Position numbers and translations under genes: made by a program. Shown one piece after another: positions 1-8,035 of a stretch of 12,929 bases of DNA. The notes beneath the pieces were generated by a model. That model did no database searches, was not told where the DNA came from, and worked only from the letters and a program-made list of their open reading frames with translations. Within the stretch, counting starts at the first letter, position 1; each line of letters opens with the position of its first letter. The DNA lies in assembly GCA_002453315.1 (NCBI GenBank), contig DKGO01000086.1:1-12929 (forward strand), in the 5' to 3' direction. This stretch comes from Caryophanales bacterium UBA6768 (lineage in GTDB: Bacteria; Bacillota; Bacilli; Bacillales_D; Amphibacillaceae).

Positions 1-6
1 TAACGT

Positions 7-51
7 AAAAGTCCCGTCCAAATCGTTGTTAAATCAACATTTTGGACGGGA
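7..51 (-). terminator. Intrinsic terminator after ylyB
   Basis: On the minus strand an 11-bp stem (TCCCGTCCAAA, plus 41-51, against plus 12-22) is continued by an inner GTTG/CAAC stem across one mismatch and one wobble, and is followed by CTTTT. It lies about 45 bases past the ylyB stop and would end the lspA-ylyB transcript. A candidate promoter lies just upstream, so it could instead be a leader attenuator of the next gene (pyrR follows ylyB in B. subtilis). The window ends before this can be decided. The short T-run makes it a moderate terminator. Confidence 0.65.
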
Positions 52-71
52 TTGACTGTCAAATGTGAGGT

Positions 72-100
72 ATTATTGCAAAATTGCTAGCATAAGTCAA
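72..100 (-). promoter_or_regulatory. Candidate sigma-A promoter overlapping the ylyB stop
   Basis: TTGACT (100-95), a 17-base spacer and AATAAT (77-72) read on the minus strand, each 5/6 to the sigma-A consensus. The -35 overlaps the ylyB stop codon. Transcription would start near 65 and run straight into the hairpin at 12-51, an arrangement expected for an attenuated downstream gene. No PyrR-binding consensus was recognised in the 60 bases visible. AT-rich DNA gives chance matches, so this is tentative. Confidence 0.35.
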
Positions 101-1011
101 GATAAACTGTCTAGACTTTTTAGTAATTTAGAAAATTCAATGGGCGTGTCAGTCATGTAACATTGCCATTCATTTGTTTTTGGATGATGAAAACATAGCC
201 GCTTGGCAAATAGTGCCTGATAGGAAATTAAATGTGACTTTTTCCTACAGTACAATGGGTCTCCTACAATCGGATGTTTAATGTATTTCATATGAACCCG
301 TATTTGATGAGTTCGACCAGTTACTAATTCACATTGAACATGCGTCATATTTGAAAATCTTTGCAACACTTTATAATGAGTTTCGGCATCTTTCCCTCCA
401 TCAATAACTGTCATTTGTAATCGATTTTTAGGATCCCTGCCAATCGGAGCCTTAATTACTCCTTGATCATGTGTTAATTCGTGGAAAACGACAGCTTCAT
501 AGACTCTTTTAACTGTACGATTTTGAAATTGGTTTTTTAAGTGCTCATGAGCGTCATTATTCTTTGCAATAACGATAACTCCGCTCGTATCCTTATCCAA
601 CCTATGGACTATACCTGGTCGATCATCTCCACTTAATGTTGATAAATTTTTTGTATAAAACATTAATGCATTAACTAAAGTACCCGATTTTACCGTATTA
701 GTTGGATGGACAAGCATTCCCTGGGGTTTGTTTAGGACAATGACAGAATCATCCTCATAAATAATTGATAATGGTAAATTTTCAGCTTCAATTTTTGCAT
801 TCTGATCAATTTGTTCCATTTCCCAAGTGATGTAATCATCCACTCGACATATATAATTCGCTTTTTTTATCTTCCCATTGACGAACACTCTTTTTTGTTT
901 AATTAGGTTTTGAATTTGATGACGGGACATATTCTTTTGAAGATTCACTAATAATTTATCAAGTCTTTCACCTTTTTCACTTTCCGTTACGTGCCAAGTA
1001 TTACTGTTCAC
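97..1011 (-). CDS. ylyB: RluD-family 23S rRNA pseudouridine synthase (YlyB-like)
   Basis: This 304-residue protein should isomerise specific uridines of large-subunit rRNA to pseudouridine in the cytoplasm. An N-terminal S4 RNA-binding domain (about residues 14-75, RLDKLL near 17-22) precedes the RluA/RluD catalytic domain. The family signature HRLDKDTSG is at 137-145, with D139 as the expected catalytic aspartate, and GRTHQIRVH is at 232-240. The start is GTG in a GTGA overlap with the lspA stop, with AGGA six bases upstream, so the two genes are probably translationally coupled. In B. subtilis ylyB also follows lspA and precedes pyrR. Length and domain order are normal for the family. The exact uridine target cannot be read from the sequence. 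Confidence 0.92.
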   Translation of the reverse strand: MNSNTWHVTESEKGERLDKLLVNLQKNMSRHQIQNLIKQKRVFVNGKIKKANYICRVDDYITWEMEQIDQNAKIEAENLPLSIIYEDDSVIVLNKPQGMLVHPTNTVKSGTLVNALMFYTKNLSTLSGDDRPGIVHRLDKDTSGVIVIAKNNDAHEHLKNQFQNRTVKRVYEAVVFHELTHDQGVIKAPIGRDPKNRLQMTVIDGGKDAETHYKVLQRFSNMTHVQCELVTGRTHQIRVHMKYIKHPIVGDPLYCRKKSHLISYQALFAKRLCFHHPKTNEWQCYMTDTPIEFSKLLKSLDSLS

Positions 1012-1481
1012 GCGATTTCCTGTCCCTTCTGCTTTCTATCTTCAATTAGTGAAAAAATAATAAATAAACACACACCTACAACAAGGGCAGAATCAGCAAC
1101 ATTAAAAATCGGAAAATTATATCTAATAATTATAAAATCTAAGAAATCAACGACCTCTTTTCTAAAAAGTCGATCAATAAAATTACCTATTGCCCCTCCT
1201 AAAATGAGGCCCATCGCAACCAATAAAGCTAATTTACCTCGTAAATGTTTATGAACATAATAAATGATTCCGATAACGACTGCAACGGTAATTAAATAGA
1301 AGAAAACCATTTGATTTTGTAGTATTCCCCAAGCAGCCCCACTGTTTCGATGTGATGTAATCGAGAAAAAACCTTCGATGATTGGAATTTGTTCATGTAG
1401 CTCCATCTTTTGTATAACAATCCATTTCGTCCACTGATCTAATAATATTACACTTAATGCAATTAAATAATAGCGAATCAT
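1008..1481 (-). CDS. lspA: Lipoprotein signal peptidase (signal peptidase II)
   Basis: LspA is the membrane aspartic protease that removes signal peptides from prolipoproteins after lipid attachment to the conserved cysteine. The 157-residue protein has four hydrophobic stretches (about 4-22, 57-75, 84-101, 128-146) and all family boxes: DQWTK (15-19), NSGAAWG (46-52), GNFIDR (99-104), VVDF (110-113) and FNVAD (126-130). The predicted catalytic pair is D112 and D130, with the 18-residue spacing seen in known enzymes. ATG follows GGAGGG with good spacing. It overlaps ylyB by four bases (GTGA). A terminator and a candidate promoter separate it from ileS, so lspA-ylyB looks like its own transcription unit. 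B. subtilis has ylyA between ileS and lspA; it is missing here. Confidence 0.96.
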   Translation of the reverse strand: MIRYYLIALSVILLDQWTKWIVIQKMELHEQIPIIEGFFSITSHRNSGAAWGILQNQMVFFYLITVAVVIGIIYYVHKHLRGKLALLVAMGLILGGAIGNFIDRLFRKEVVDFLDFIIIRYNFPIFNVADSALVVGVCLFIIFSLIEDRKQKGQEIA

Positions 1482-1526
1482 TTAACTACCCTCCACTAAA
1501 GCATGTTGACATCTAACCTATCAATA

Positions 1527-1555
1527 ACAATATAGATTTCAGGAAATTTATTCAA
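1527..1555 (-). promoter_or_regulatory. Candidate sigma-A promoter for lspA-ylyB
   Basis: TTGAAT (1555-1550), a 17-base spacer and TATTGT (1532-1527) lie on the minus strand between the ileS terminator and the lspA start. The predicted start of transcription is near 1520, leaving a leader of about 40 bases that ends in the GGAGGG ribosome binding site. Its position directly after a strong terminator supports the call; the -10 match is only moderate. Confidence 0.45.
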
Positions 1556-1565
1556 GAAAAACGTT

Positions 1566-1609
1566 AAAAAAACGACTGACTTCTTTCTGTTGATCAAAAA
1601 GTCAGCCGT
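1566..1609 (-). terminator. Intrinsic terminator of ileS
   Basis: On the minus strand ACGGCTGACTT pairs with AAGTCAGTCGT (11 bp, one G-U pair) around a 16-base loop and is followed by seven T residues. It begins about 20 bases past the ileS stop codon, so it ends the ileS transcript and separates it from lspA. Confidence 0.9.
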
Positions 1610-1629
1610 CTAATAAATAATTGTCAAAT

Positions 1630-4398
1630 TTACTTTATTAAATGACTATAATGGGTCTCCACCACTTCTACACAACGTGTACACAGTTCCGGATGTTGTT
1701 CATGATCACCAACTGTTTCGGACATTGTCCAACAGCGGCTACATTTTTCACCAGGGTGTTTTTCAACAAACATCTTAATATATTGATAATCTTTAGCCTC
1801 TGGATGTGCCTCGTTCAACACTACTTCAGAAACAATTAAATATTGATGAAGATGGGCAATTGAGTTCAACACTTGTTTTGTCACGTCATCTTTTGCCTCA
1901 ATTGTAACTTTTGCCTCAAGAGAATTACCGATTGTTTTATCATTTCTCGCTTCCTCTAGTCCTTTTAAAACATCACTACGCACATTCATAAAATGGTGCC
2001 ATTTTTCTACTAACTCGTCTGGGAAATTTTCTATTTCTCTTGGTTCAGGAATATCCGTCAATTGAACATTGTCTGCCTCCGCACCATTAATATGCTCCCA
2101 AATCTCATCTGTTGTATGCGGGATAATTGGTGCTAATAATTTCACTAAAGTAGTTAACGTTTCATAGTACACTGTTTGAATGCTTCGGCGACGATGGTTA
2201 TCAGCCGCCTCAATATATAAAATATCTTTAGCAAAATCTAAATAAAAAGCACTTAAATCAAGAGTCATAAAATGGTGAATATCATGGGTACCAGTAGCAA
2301 AATCATATTGTTCATAATTTTCTTTTACATGCTTAACCAATTTTTGAAGTCGGTATAACATATAACGATCAATTTCTTCTAAATCTGCCTCTTTTATCGC
2401 ATCTTTCTTCGCATCAAAATCGCGTAAATTACCTAATAAAAAGCGAATAGTGTTACGAATTTTACGATAATTTTCAGATACTTGTTTTAAAATATCTTGG
2501 GAGATTCTCACATCTGCTTGATAATCAACTGATGCCACCCATAAACGTAAAATATCTGCCCCAAGTTGTTTTTGGATATTAGCAGGTGCAATAATATTTC
2601 CTAGGGATTTACTCATTTTTCGGCCTTCACCATCTAAGACAAAACCATGACTTAGGACACTTTTATATGGTGCTTTTCCTGTCACGGCTACAGATGTTGA
2701 TAAAGAAGAATTAAACCAACCACGATATTGGTCACTTCCTTCTAAATAAATATCTGCTGGACGTCGATGACCTTCACGATGTAATAATACTGCTTCATGT
2801 GATGAACCAGAATCAAACCAAACATCCATAATATCTGTTTCTTTTGTAAATATTCCATTAGGGCTATGTTCAGAAGTAAACCCTTCCGGTAACAATTCCT
2901 TTGCTTCTTTTTCAAACCAAATATTAGATCCATGTTTGGCGAATAATTTCGACACATGGGCAACAGTTTCATCTGTTATAATTGGCTGACCATTTTCACC
3001 ATAAAAGACTGGGATAGGAACCCCCCATGTTCTTTGACGGGAAATACACCAATCTTCACGATCACGTACCATGTTATAAATTCTTGTTTCTCCCCAATGT
3101 GGATACCATTGAACCTCTTTAATTTCATCTAAAATGTTTTTACGAAAATCTTTAATCGATGCAAACCATTGGGAGGTTGCCCGGAAAATCGTTGGCTTCT
3201 TCGTTCTCCAATCATGTGGATATGAGTGTGTAATAAATTTTAAGGAAATTAAAGCGCCTACTTCATCTAATTTTTCAGTCACCACTTTATTCGCATCATC
3301 ATAAAATAAACCTGTAAATCCAGGAGCTTCATCTGTAAAAACCCCTTGTTCATCAACAGGACAAATTGCCTCGATATCATAGGACTGGGAAATATAAAAG
3401 TCATCTTCCCCGTGTCCTGGTGCAGTATGAACACAACCAGTTCCCGCTTCAGTTGTGACATGCGTTCCTAACATGACTAAAATGTCACGTTCATAAAAAG
3501 GATGTTTTGCCATAATTTTATCTGCTTGACGTCCCATAAATGTTTTAATAACATTGGCTTTATCCCATTTTAATTCTTCTTCTAAAGAATCAAGTAAATC
3601 ATGGGCAACAACGTATTGTTTGTCACCAACTTCTACAACAACATACTCCAAATCAGGATGCAAACTAATTCCTAAGCTTGCTGGAATTGTCCAGGGCGTT
3701 GTTGTCCAAATAATAATTTCTGCCCCTTCAGGGATAATACCATTCCCATTGGTTACTTCATAACTAACATATATTGAAGGAGAACGTTTATCTTTATACT
3801 CTATTTCCGCCTCGGCTAAAGCTGATTCAGAAGATGGGGACCAATAAACTGGCTTTAAACCTTTGTAAATATAACCTTTTTTCGCCATTTCCCCGAAAAC
3901 TTTAATTTGGGCAGCTTCATAGCCCTTTTTAAGGGTAATGTATGGGTCTTCCCAATCACCACGTATGCCTAGTTGTTTAAATTGTGTTCGCTGATTATCA
4001 ATTTGTTCCATTGCATAATCTGCACACATTTGTCTAAATTCAGCAATGCTCATCTTTTTCCGGTCAATTTTTTTCTGTTTAGTTAGCGCAGTTTCAATTG
4101 GTAACCCGTGTGTATCCCAGCCCGGAACGTAAGGGGCATGGTAACCATTCATTGATTTATAACGGACGATAAAATCCTTTAAAATTTTATTTAATGCATG
4201 TCCAATGTGTAAATCACCATTCGCATATGGTGGTCCATCATGTAAAACAAACAATGGACGCCCTTCAGTTCTTGCTTGGACTTGCTTATAAATTTGTTCT
4301 TGATCCCATGCTTCACGGCGCACAGGTTCTTTATTTGGTAAATTTCCTCGCATAGGAAATTCTGTTTTTGGCATTAATAATGTTTCCTTATAATCCAT
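1630..4398 (-). CDS. ileS: Isoleucyl-tRNA synthetase
   Basis: This class Ia aminoacyl-tRNA synthetase charges tRNA-Ile with isoleucine and edits misactivated valine. In the 922-residue protein, HIGH is at about 64-67, the KMSKS loop at about 594-598, and a C-terminal zinc-binding set CSRC...CTRC has cysteines near 886, 889, 906 and 909, as in the bacterial B. subtilis-type enzyme. I chose the ATG at 4398, giving [15 protein letters not shown], because it matches the family N-terminus. It lies 12 bases from AAAGGAGG. An in-frame TTG at 4401 has the better nine-base spacing, so one extra residue is possible. Starts further upstream would run into the T-box terminator and are unlikely. Expression is controlled by the T-box leader just upstream, and a strong terminator follows the stop. 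Confidence 0.97.
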   Translation of the reverse strand: MDYKETLLMPKTEFPMRGNLPNKEPVRREAWDQEQIYKQVQARTEGRPLFVLHDGPPYANGDLHIGHALNKILKDFIVRYKSMNGYHAPYVPGWDTHGLPIETALTKQKKIDRKKMSIAEFRQMCADYAMEQIDNQRTQFKQLGIRGDWEDPYITLKKGYEAAQIKVFGEMAKKGYIYKGLKPVYWSPSSESALAEAEIEYKDKRSPSIYVSYEVTNGNGIIPEGAEIIIWTTTPWTIPASLGISLHPDLEYVVVEVGDKQYVVAHDLLDSLEEELKWDKANVIKTFMGRQADKIMAKHPFYERDILVMLGTHVTTEAGTGCVHTAPGHGEDDFYISQSYDIEAICPVDEQGVFTDEAPGFTGLFYDDANKVVTEKLDEVGALISLKFITHSYPHDWRTKKPTIFRATSQWFASIKDFRKNILDEIKEVQWYPHWGETRIYNMVRDREDWCISRQRTWGVPIPVFYGENGQPIITDETVAHVSKLFAKHGSNIWFEKEAKELLPEGFTSEHSPNGIFTKETDIMDVWFDSGSSHEAVLLHREGHRRPADIYLEGSDQYRGWFNSSLSTSVAVTGKAPYKSVLSHGFVLDGEGRKMSKSLGNIIAPANIQKQLGADILRLWVASVDYQADVRISQDILKQVSENYRKIRNTIRFLLGNLRDFDAKKDAIKEADLEEIDRYMLYRLQKLVKHVKENYEQYDFATGTHDIHHFMTLDLSAFYLDFAKDILYIEAADNHRRRSIQTVYYETLTTLVKLLAPIIPHTTDEIWEHINGAEADNVQLTDIPEPREIENFPDELVEKWHHFMNVRSDVLKGLEEARNDKTIGNSLEAKVTIEAKDDVTKQVLNSIAHLHQYLIVSEVVLNEAHPEAKDYQYIKMFVEKHPGEKCSRCWTMSETVGDHEQHPELCTRCVEVVETHYSHLIK

Positions 4399-4435
4399 CA
4401 ATATCATTTTCCTCCTTTTAACACTAAAAAAGTAT

Positions 4436-4469
4436 AAAAAAATCCTCACATCCCTGAAAGGGACGAGGA
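4436..4469 (-). terminator. Regulated terminator of the ileS T-box
   Basis: On the minus strand TCCTCGTCCCT (plus 4459-4469) pairs across a TTC loop with AGGGATGTGAGGA (plus 4443-4455), followed by TTTTTTT (4442-4436). Its 5' arm lies just after the T-box sequence, as needed for mutually exclusive terminator and antiterminator folding. It ends about 40 bases before the ileS start. Confidence 0.88.
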
Positions 4470-4660
4470 AACCCGCGGTACCACCCTTTTAAAATTAAAC
4501 GCTGAAGAATAAATTCACTCAACATTCGTAACGGGAATGAACCGTCATATCTTACTCACCTTTCAGATAGATACTCCAGAACGATATTCTAAAAGTGACC
4601 TGCATTAGGCTTTCACCAACCCCTAATTCGCTATGCCAGCTCAACCTTTATACTTATTCT
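4436..4660 (-). promoter_or_regulatory. T-box riboswitch leader of ileS
   Basis: The minus-strand leader contains the conserved T-box element AGGGTGGTACCGCGG (plus 4473-4487), the antiterminator part that pairs with the uncharged tRNA acceptor end. An intrinsic terminator follows. The 5' half fits Stem I: a basal helix AGAA/TTCT, then UAAAG/CUUUUA, enclose a specifier loop whose best codon is ATC (isoleucine, plus 4583-4585), followed by a purine as usual. Uncharged tRNA-Ile should favour antitermination, so ileS rises on isoleucine starvation. The T-box sequence is certain. The specifier assignment is inferred from hand folding and from the downstream gene. The exact 5' end is unknown. Confidence 0.93.
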
Positions 4661-4663
4661 TTC

Positions 4664-4693
4664 ATCATAGTTTTACCATATTAAAAATAACAA
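4664..4693 (-). promoter_or_regulatory. Candidate promoter of the ileS T-box transcript
   Basis: TTGTTA (4693-4688), an 18-base spacer and TATGAT (4669-4664) lie on the minus strand directly upstream of T-box Stem I. The start would fall near 4657, very close to the presumed base of Stem I. The -10 is a 5/6 match and the -35 a 4/6 match, so another promoter in this AT-rich gap is possible. Confidence 0.4.
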
Positions 4694-4753
4694 TATAAGT
4701 CCGGTAATTTTATCATTTATTGATAAAATATTGTTTAAATTATAAAAATAAAT

Positions 4754-5236
4754 CTAGTCATTTCCCTCTTCATTATCCATTGCAAACTGATCCCAGTCAT
4801 CATTATCGATCATATCCAACTGTGCTTCTATCAACATTTTCAATCTCGTTCGGAAAACCTTTGCCTGTCGCTTAATGTTTTCAATTTCCATGACTTTTTT
4901 TCTAGACTCTTCCAATGCTTCATTAATAATCCGATCAGCATTTTTTTCAGCTTCCTTGATAATTAATTTAGATTCTTTTGCAGCAGTTGATTTCCATTCC
5001 TCGGCAGTTTCTTGGGCCATTAAGATTGATTGGTTTAATGATCCTTCAATACTTGAATAATGTTCAAGTTGTTCCTGAAGTTCCTTTACCTTTTGTTCAG
5101 ATTCCTTTTTTTCCCTGAGGACTATTTCATAATCTTTTATAATTTGATCTAAAAAATCATTCACTTCATCTTCATTATAACCAAAAAACCCTTTGGAAAA
5201 CTCTTTATTATGAATATCTAATGGTGATAGGGCCAA
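4754..5236 (-). CDS. divIVA: Cell-division/polarity protein DivIVA
   Basis: DivIVA binds negatively curved membrane at septa and poles. In Bacillus it recruits the MinJ-MinCD system and, in sporulation, RacA-bound origins. The N-terminal membrane-binding motif is SPLDIHNKEF...GFFGYNEDEVNDFL (residues 4-35); most of the rest is charged coiled coil (about 28-140), with the conserved VFRTRLKMLIEAQLD segment near the C-terminus. I place the start at TTG 5236 (160 residues, MALSPLDIHNK), because AGGAGGTG lies nine bases upstream and the protein then aligns with B. subtilis from residue 1. An ATG at 5254 would read through its own Shine-Dalgarno and is probably wrong. The membrane-inserting F17 is kept, but the next residue, R18 in B. 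subtilis, is F here. Confidence 0.95.
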   Translation of the reverse strand: MALSPLDIHNKEFSKGFFGYNEDEVNDFLDQIIKDYEIVLREKKESEQKVKELQEQLEHYSSIEGSLNQSILMAQETAEEWKSTAAKESKLIIKEAEKNADRIINEALEESRKKVMEIENIKRQAKVFRTRLKMLIEAQLDMIDNDDWDQFAMDNEEGND

Positions 5237-5295
5237 TCGAACACACCTCCTCATTCCATCTAGCTTATTAGTATCATGGTTACACGTCTTCTTTT

Positions 5296-5326
5296 ATTAT
5301 ATACATTATCATATACTTTTCGACAA
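5296..5326 (-). promoter_or_regulatory. Candidate divIVA promoter with overlapping Spo0A box
   Basis: In the 103-base gap upstream of divIVA the minus strand has a perfect -10, TATAAT (5301-5296). The -35 is weak: GTCGAA at 17 bases or TTGTCG at 19 bases. The -35 region contains TTGTCGAA (5326-5319), a full match to the Spo0A box TGTCGAA. A consensus -10, a poor -35 and an activator-type site at -35 would suit Spo0A control. The same 7-mer also occurs by chance elsewhere in the window, so the regulatory claim is an inference. Confidence 0.45.
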
Positions 5327-5339
5327 TATTTTTCCACAA

Positions 5340-6122
5340 TTATCTAGCTTTTAATCTTTTAACAGTAATATGCAACTTGTTTTTTCTAGTTGTCCCATTT
5401 ATTTTTACTATTTTACTTCTTCCCATACCTCTTACGGAAAGTAAGTCGTGTTCTATTACTTGCATCGATGGATCATCAACATCCGAAAAATTAACCTTCA
5501 CTTTATTGGCTTTAATTAATTCAGAAGCTAGTCGCCTCGATGTACGGTATATTTCCTTAACTAATAAGTCCAACCTCAACGACGTCACGACATATGTTGA
5601 CTGTTCCCATATATCTTTGCTTTTCAATGGACTAGTTAAAGATTTTTCTTGTAAGGAAATTGACGCCTGATTAATTTTTGTCATGTACATTTGGATAAAC
5701 GGGGCAATTTCCTTCGTAACAAAAAAATGAAATTGACCGTCATCTACAAATATATCACCAATTACCCTTCGATCAATTCCCTGGGACATTAATGTGCCTA
5801 ATATATCACGATGTGTTAAATTGACAAACTTACTTGGGTAAGTTGCCCCAAGTAATTTTAACTGAAAAAAATCAATTGAAATTTCCTCATAAAAAGGGGC
5901 AATGACAGCGCGTTTCCGTTCGGATTCCTCTATTCCCCCATAAAATAAAACTTGAATATCCTCATTTTTTTCACCGATAATCATTTGCAAAATTTGCTGT
6001 TCACGGGGATCCAAAAATTCAGTGACATAGAAAATAAATTTTTCCTCAACTTGTTGTTTCCACGAGAGTGCTTGATCAACAAAAGGATGTTCATGTTTAC
6101 GATAATGTTGGTAAATACTCAA
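5340..6122 (-). CDS. ylmH: S4-domain RNA-binding protein YlmH
   Basis: This 260-residue cytoplasmic protein has an N-terminal domain conserved among YlmH proteins (YQHYRKHEHPFVDQ at 4-17, FLDPREQQI near 36-44) and a C-terminal S4 RNA-binding domain at about 182-245 (LRLDLLVKEIYRTSR, then a beta-rich segment ending RGMGRSKIVKING). S4 domains bind structured rRNA or tRNA. YlmH of B. subtilis has been linked to ribosome-associated peptidyl-tRNA handling and quality control, and a pneumococcal homologue to division. The start is TTG, with AGGATGG about nine bases upstream inside the end of ylmG, so translation is likely coupled. The N-terminus matches the family from that codon. It lies in the ylmE-sepF-ylmG-ylmH-divIVA run typical of Gram-positive bacteria. 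Confidence 0.92.
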   Translation of the reverse strand: MSIYQHYRKHEHPFVDQALSWKQQVEEKFIFYVTEFLDPREQQILQMIIGEKNEDIQVLFYGGIEESERKRAVIAPFYEEISIDFFQLKLLGATYPSKFVNLTHRDILGTLMSQGIDRRVIGDIFVDDGQFHFFVTKEIAPFIQMYMTKINQASISLQEKSLTSPLKSKDIWEQSTYVVTSLRLDLLVKEIYRTSRRLASELIKANKVKVNFSDVDDPSMQVIEHDLLSVRGMGRSKIVKINGTTRKNKLHITVKRLKAR

Positions 6123-6128
6123 TAATTT

Positions 6129-6395
6129 TTACCATCCTAACATTTGAAATAACATATGTAAACCTAGTCTAGCAAAGTGCAAAACAAAAATAGCGATAAT
6201 CGGCGAAATATCAATCATCCCAATCGGTGGGATAATTTTACGAAATTGCTCTAAATATGGTTCACTTAATCTTCCTAAAAAAACGCCAAATTGAGACTCT
6301 CTTGCCCCTGGAAACCATGACATTAATATATAAACAATTAATACATAACTATATAAAACCATTGCTTGCGACAACACATATTCTAATAAACCCAT
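6129..6395 (-). CDS. ylmG: YggT-family membrane protein YlmG
   Basis: This is a small integral membrane protein of 88 residues with two hydrophobic helices (about 6-28 and 62-86). They flank the family's conserved loop, SWFPGARES (26-34) and EPYLEQFRKIIPPIGMID (45-62). The family is widespread in bacteria and plastids and is genetically tied to division and osmotic tolerance, but its biochemical role is unclear. It starts with ATG seven bases after the sepF stop and ends six bases before ylmH. The ribosome binding site is GGGATGG, embedded in the last codons of sepF. Tight spacing indicates one operon. Confidence 0.93.
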   Translation of the reverse strand: MGLLEYVLSQAMVLYSYVLIVYILMSWFPGARESQFGVFLGRLSEPYLEQFRKIIPPIGMIDISPIIAIFVLHFARLGLHMLFQMLGW

Positions 6396-6401
6396 GTAAC
6401 A

Positions 6402-6833
6402 TTACCATCCCTTTTCTAATCCATCCTCATCATATACATTGTTGGAAATTGCCCCAGAAACATCAACATTTTCTGGTGTACATAAAAACGTTGCTAACCC
6501 TAACTTTTGAATATCACCATTGACAGCATATACGGTTCCACTTAAAAAGTCGACAATTCTTTTTGCTTGATAAGAATCAACCCGCTGTAAATTAATGACG
6601 ATTGAACGCTTGTTCAATATATTGTCAGCAATTTCCTGTACTTCATCATACGATTGTGGTTCACATAATACTACTTTTGAATTCGTTTGTTGAATTGAAG
6701 ATAGACTGACGACATTTTTATTTTTTTTCCTTTCTACCATTGGAGCTGGTTCCTCCTCTTCAACTGTGACTTCCGTGTACTCATACTGGTCGTCCAAGTT
6801 GAAAAAATTCTTAAACTTATCACCCAAACTCAT
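6402..6833 (-). CDS. sepF: Division protein SepF (FtsZ membrane anchor)
   Basis: SepF binds the FtsZ C-terminal tail, forms rings or arcs and inserts an N-terminal amphipathic helix in the membrane, acting alongside FtsA as a Z-ring anchor. The 143-residue protein starts with the helix [13 protein letters not shown] (1-13), followed by an acidic linker (about 14-45) and the globular SepF domain (about 46-136) with [38 protein letters not shown] and [12 protein letters not shown]. It is slightly shorter than the 152-residue B. subtilis protein because of the linker. ATG follows GGGGAG by six bases. Its partner ftsZ, including the conserved C-terminal tail, is in the same window. Confidence 0.96.
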   Translation of the reverse strand: MSLGDKFKNFFNLDDQYEYTEVTVEEEEPAPMVERKKNKNVVSLSSIQQTNSKVVLCEPQSYDEVQEIADNILNKRSIVINLQRVDSYQAKRIVDFLSGTVYAVNGDIQKLGLATFLCTPENVDVSGAISNNVYDEDGLEKGW

Positions 6834-6859
6834 ATCAATCTCCCCTAACTTTTAATAAT

Positions 6860-7528
6860 TTATTCAAACAGTTTTGACCCAATTCGAATATGTGTTGCCC
6901 CTTCTTCAATGGCTATATGATAATCATTACTCATCCCCATCGACAAAAATGTACATGGCGCATGGGGAAATTGTTTCCTTGTTATTTCATCCCTTAACTT
7001 TACGAGTTCTCGAAAAACAGACCTTAATCGCTCTTCATCTTCAATATGAGGGGCCATTGTCATCAACCCGACAATTTTTACCTTTTCATATTGTTGAACA
7101 TCTTCAATAAATGGTACCACGTCTTCGGATGATAAACCATGTTTTGATTCTTCTCCACTTACATTCACCTGGATAAAACAATCGATAATTCTATCTGAGC
7201 GACTATTTATTTGTTTGGCAATAGATAGTCGATCAAGTGAATGAATCATTTTTACTTTGGCAATAATATCCTTCACTTTGCGTGATTGCAATGTACCGAT
7301 GAAATGCCAGTTTGCCTTTTGCTGAATTTCGGCATGTTTCCGTAGCATTTCTTCTGTACGATTTTCTCCAATATCTAATATACCTGCAGCAAGCAATTGT
7401 TCTGTTTGTTCTATTGTAACATATTTTGTAACACCGATAATTGTTATATCATTCATTTGTCGATTAACTTTTTTACAGGCCCTTTCCATGTTTTTTTTAA
7501 TGTTTGCAATGTTGCTTGATATTGTCAT
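6860..7528 (-). CDS. ylmE: PLP-binding protein of the YggS/PROSC family (YlmE)
   Basis: This 222-residue single-domain protein has the alanine-racemase-like TIM-barrel fold. It carries pyridoxal phosphate and is known for vitamin B6 homeostasis rather than catalysis. K35 in GVTKYV is the expected PLP-binding lysine. Other family blocks are GENRTEE (54-60), WHFIGTLQSRKVK, HSLDR and SMGMSNDYHIAIEEGATHIRIGS near the C-terminus. ATG follows AGGAGAG by about 10 bases. The gene precedes sepF by 26 bases, as in other Gram-positive division clusters. In B. subtilis ylmD lies just upstream; here only 102 non-coding bases separate it from ylmC. Confidence 0.93.
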   Translation of the reverse strand: MTISSNIANIKKNMERACKKVNRQMNDITIIGVTKYVTIEQTEQLLAAGILDIGENRTEEMLRKHAEIQQKANWHFIGTLQSRKVKDIIAKVKMIHSLDRLSIAKQINSRSDRIIDCFIQVNVSGEESKHGLSSEDVVPFIEDVQQYEKVKIVGLMTMAPHIEDEERLRSVFRELVKLRDEITRKQFPHAPCTFLSMGMSNDYHIAIEEGATHIRIGSKLFE

Positions 7529-7630
7529 TCTGTCATTTCTCTCCTAAAAAAATTTTATCAATTGATTAAATGTTTACTATGATGTTTCTTTCTCTTTATT
7601 CTATCATATTTTTCAAATTCTTCATGCTTT

Positions 7631-7906
7631 TCATGGCGTATTTTGATGATTTGGTAGCTTTTTTTGTAATTCATTCCATTCATTAATTAAAATAACGTCC
7701 TCACCAATAATGATTATTTGTTGCCAACTAATCATTTTTTGTTTACTTTTGTTAAATAAATTTACATTTTGTTGTCGCTCTATTAAAATAAGCGCGGTAA
7801 TTTCCCCCAATTGTTCATCGATTTCCAAGTCATCAATAAACCCTAATTTTTTACCAGAACTTATCATGATTACCTCTTTATTTTGTAACTCCGATAATGT
7901 TATCAT
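7631..7906 (-). CDS. ylmC: PRC-barrel protein YlmC/YmxH (sporulation-associated)
   Basis: This 91-residue protein matches the YlmC/YmxH family: MITLSELQNKEVI at the start, SSGKKLGFIDDLEID (16-30), a beta-rich PRC-barrel core, then ISWQQIIIIGEDVILI (about 59-74). The family is common in spore formers. Its function is unknown; the PRC-barrel fold suggests a small protein- or RNA-binding module. ATG is eight bases after AAGGAG. It is separated from sigG by a strong terminator, so it probably has its own promoter in the 80-base gap, though I found none that is convincing. The C-terminal tail is a little longer than in B. subtilis YlmC. Confidence 0.88.
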   Translation of the reverse strand: MITLSELQNKEVIMISSGKKLGFIDDLEIDEQLGEITALILIERQQNVNLFNKSKQKMISWQQIIIIGEDVILINEWNELQKKLPNHQNTP

Positions 7907-7988
7907 CTGATCAGCTCCTTATTATTCATATGTATGTATAAAATTGGGAAAGTTTTCATCATAAAACTATTTATATTATTTTGATCAC

Positions 7989-8016
7989 AAAAAAACAGTT
8001 AGTCTCCTAACTGTTT
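7989..8016 (-). terminator. Intrinsic terminator of sigG
   Basis: A perfect 10-bp stem, AAACAGTTAG/CTAACTGTTT, with a four-base loop (minus-strand GAGA) is followed by a run of seven T residues (7995-7989). It starts 20 bases past the sigG stop and should end spoIIGA-sigE-sigG transcription before ylmC. Confidence 0.92.
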
Positions 8017-8035
8017 CTAAAATGTATGTCAATTT

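Noticed and set aside
2948..2954. Spo0A-box 7-mer (minus-strand TGTCGAA) inside ileS
   Set aside because: It lies deep in coding sequence with no promoter; it is useful only as a measure of the chance rate.
4399..4449. N-terminal extension of IleS starting at 4449
   Set aside because: It would begin in the T-box terminator region and read through the ribosome binding site; the family N-terminus starts at 4398.
4708..4728. Inverted repeat TTTTATCA/TGATAAAA between divIVA and ileS as a divIVA terminator
   Set aside because: The stem is almost entirely A-T and no T-run follows on the minus strand, so stable termination is unlikely.
5237..5254. DivIVA start at ATG 5254
   Set aside because: The first codons are the AGGAGGTG Shine-Dalgarno itself; the TTG at 5236 fits the family N-terminus and spacing.
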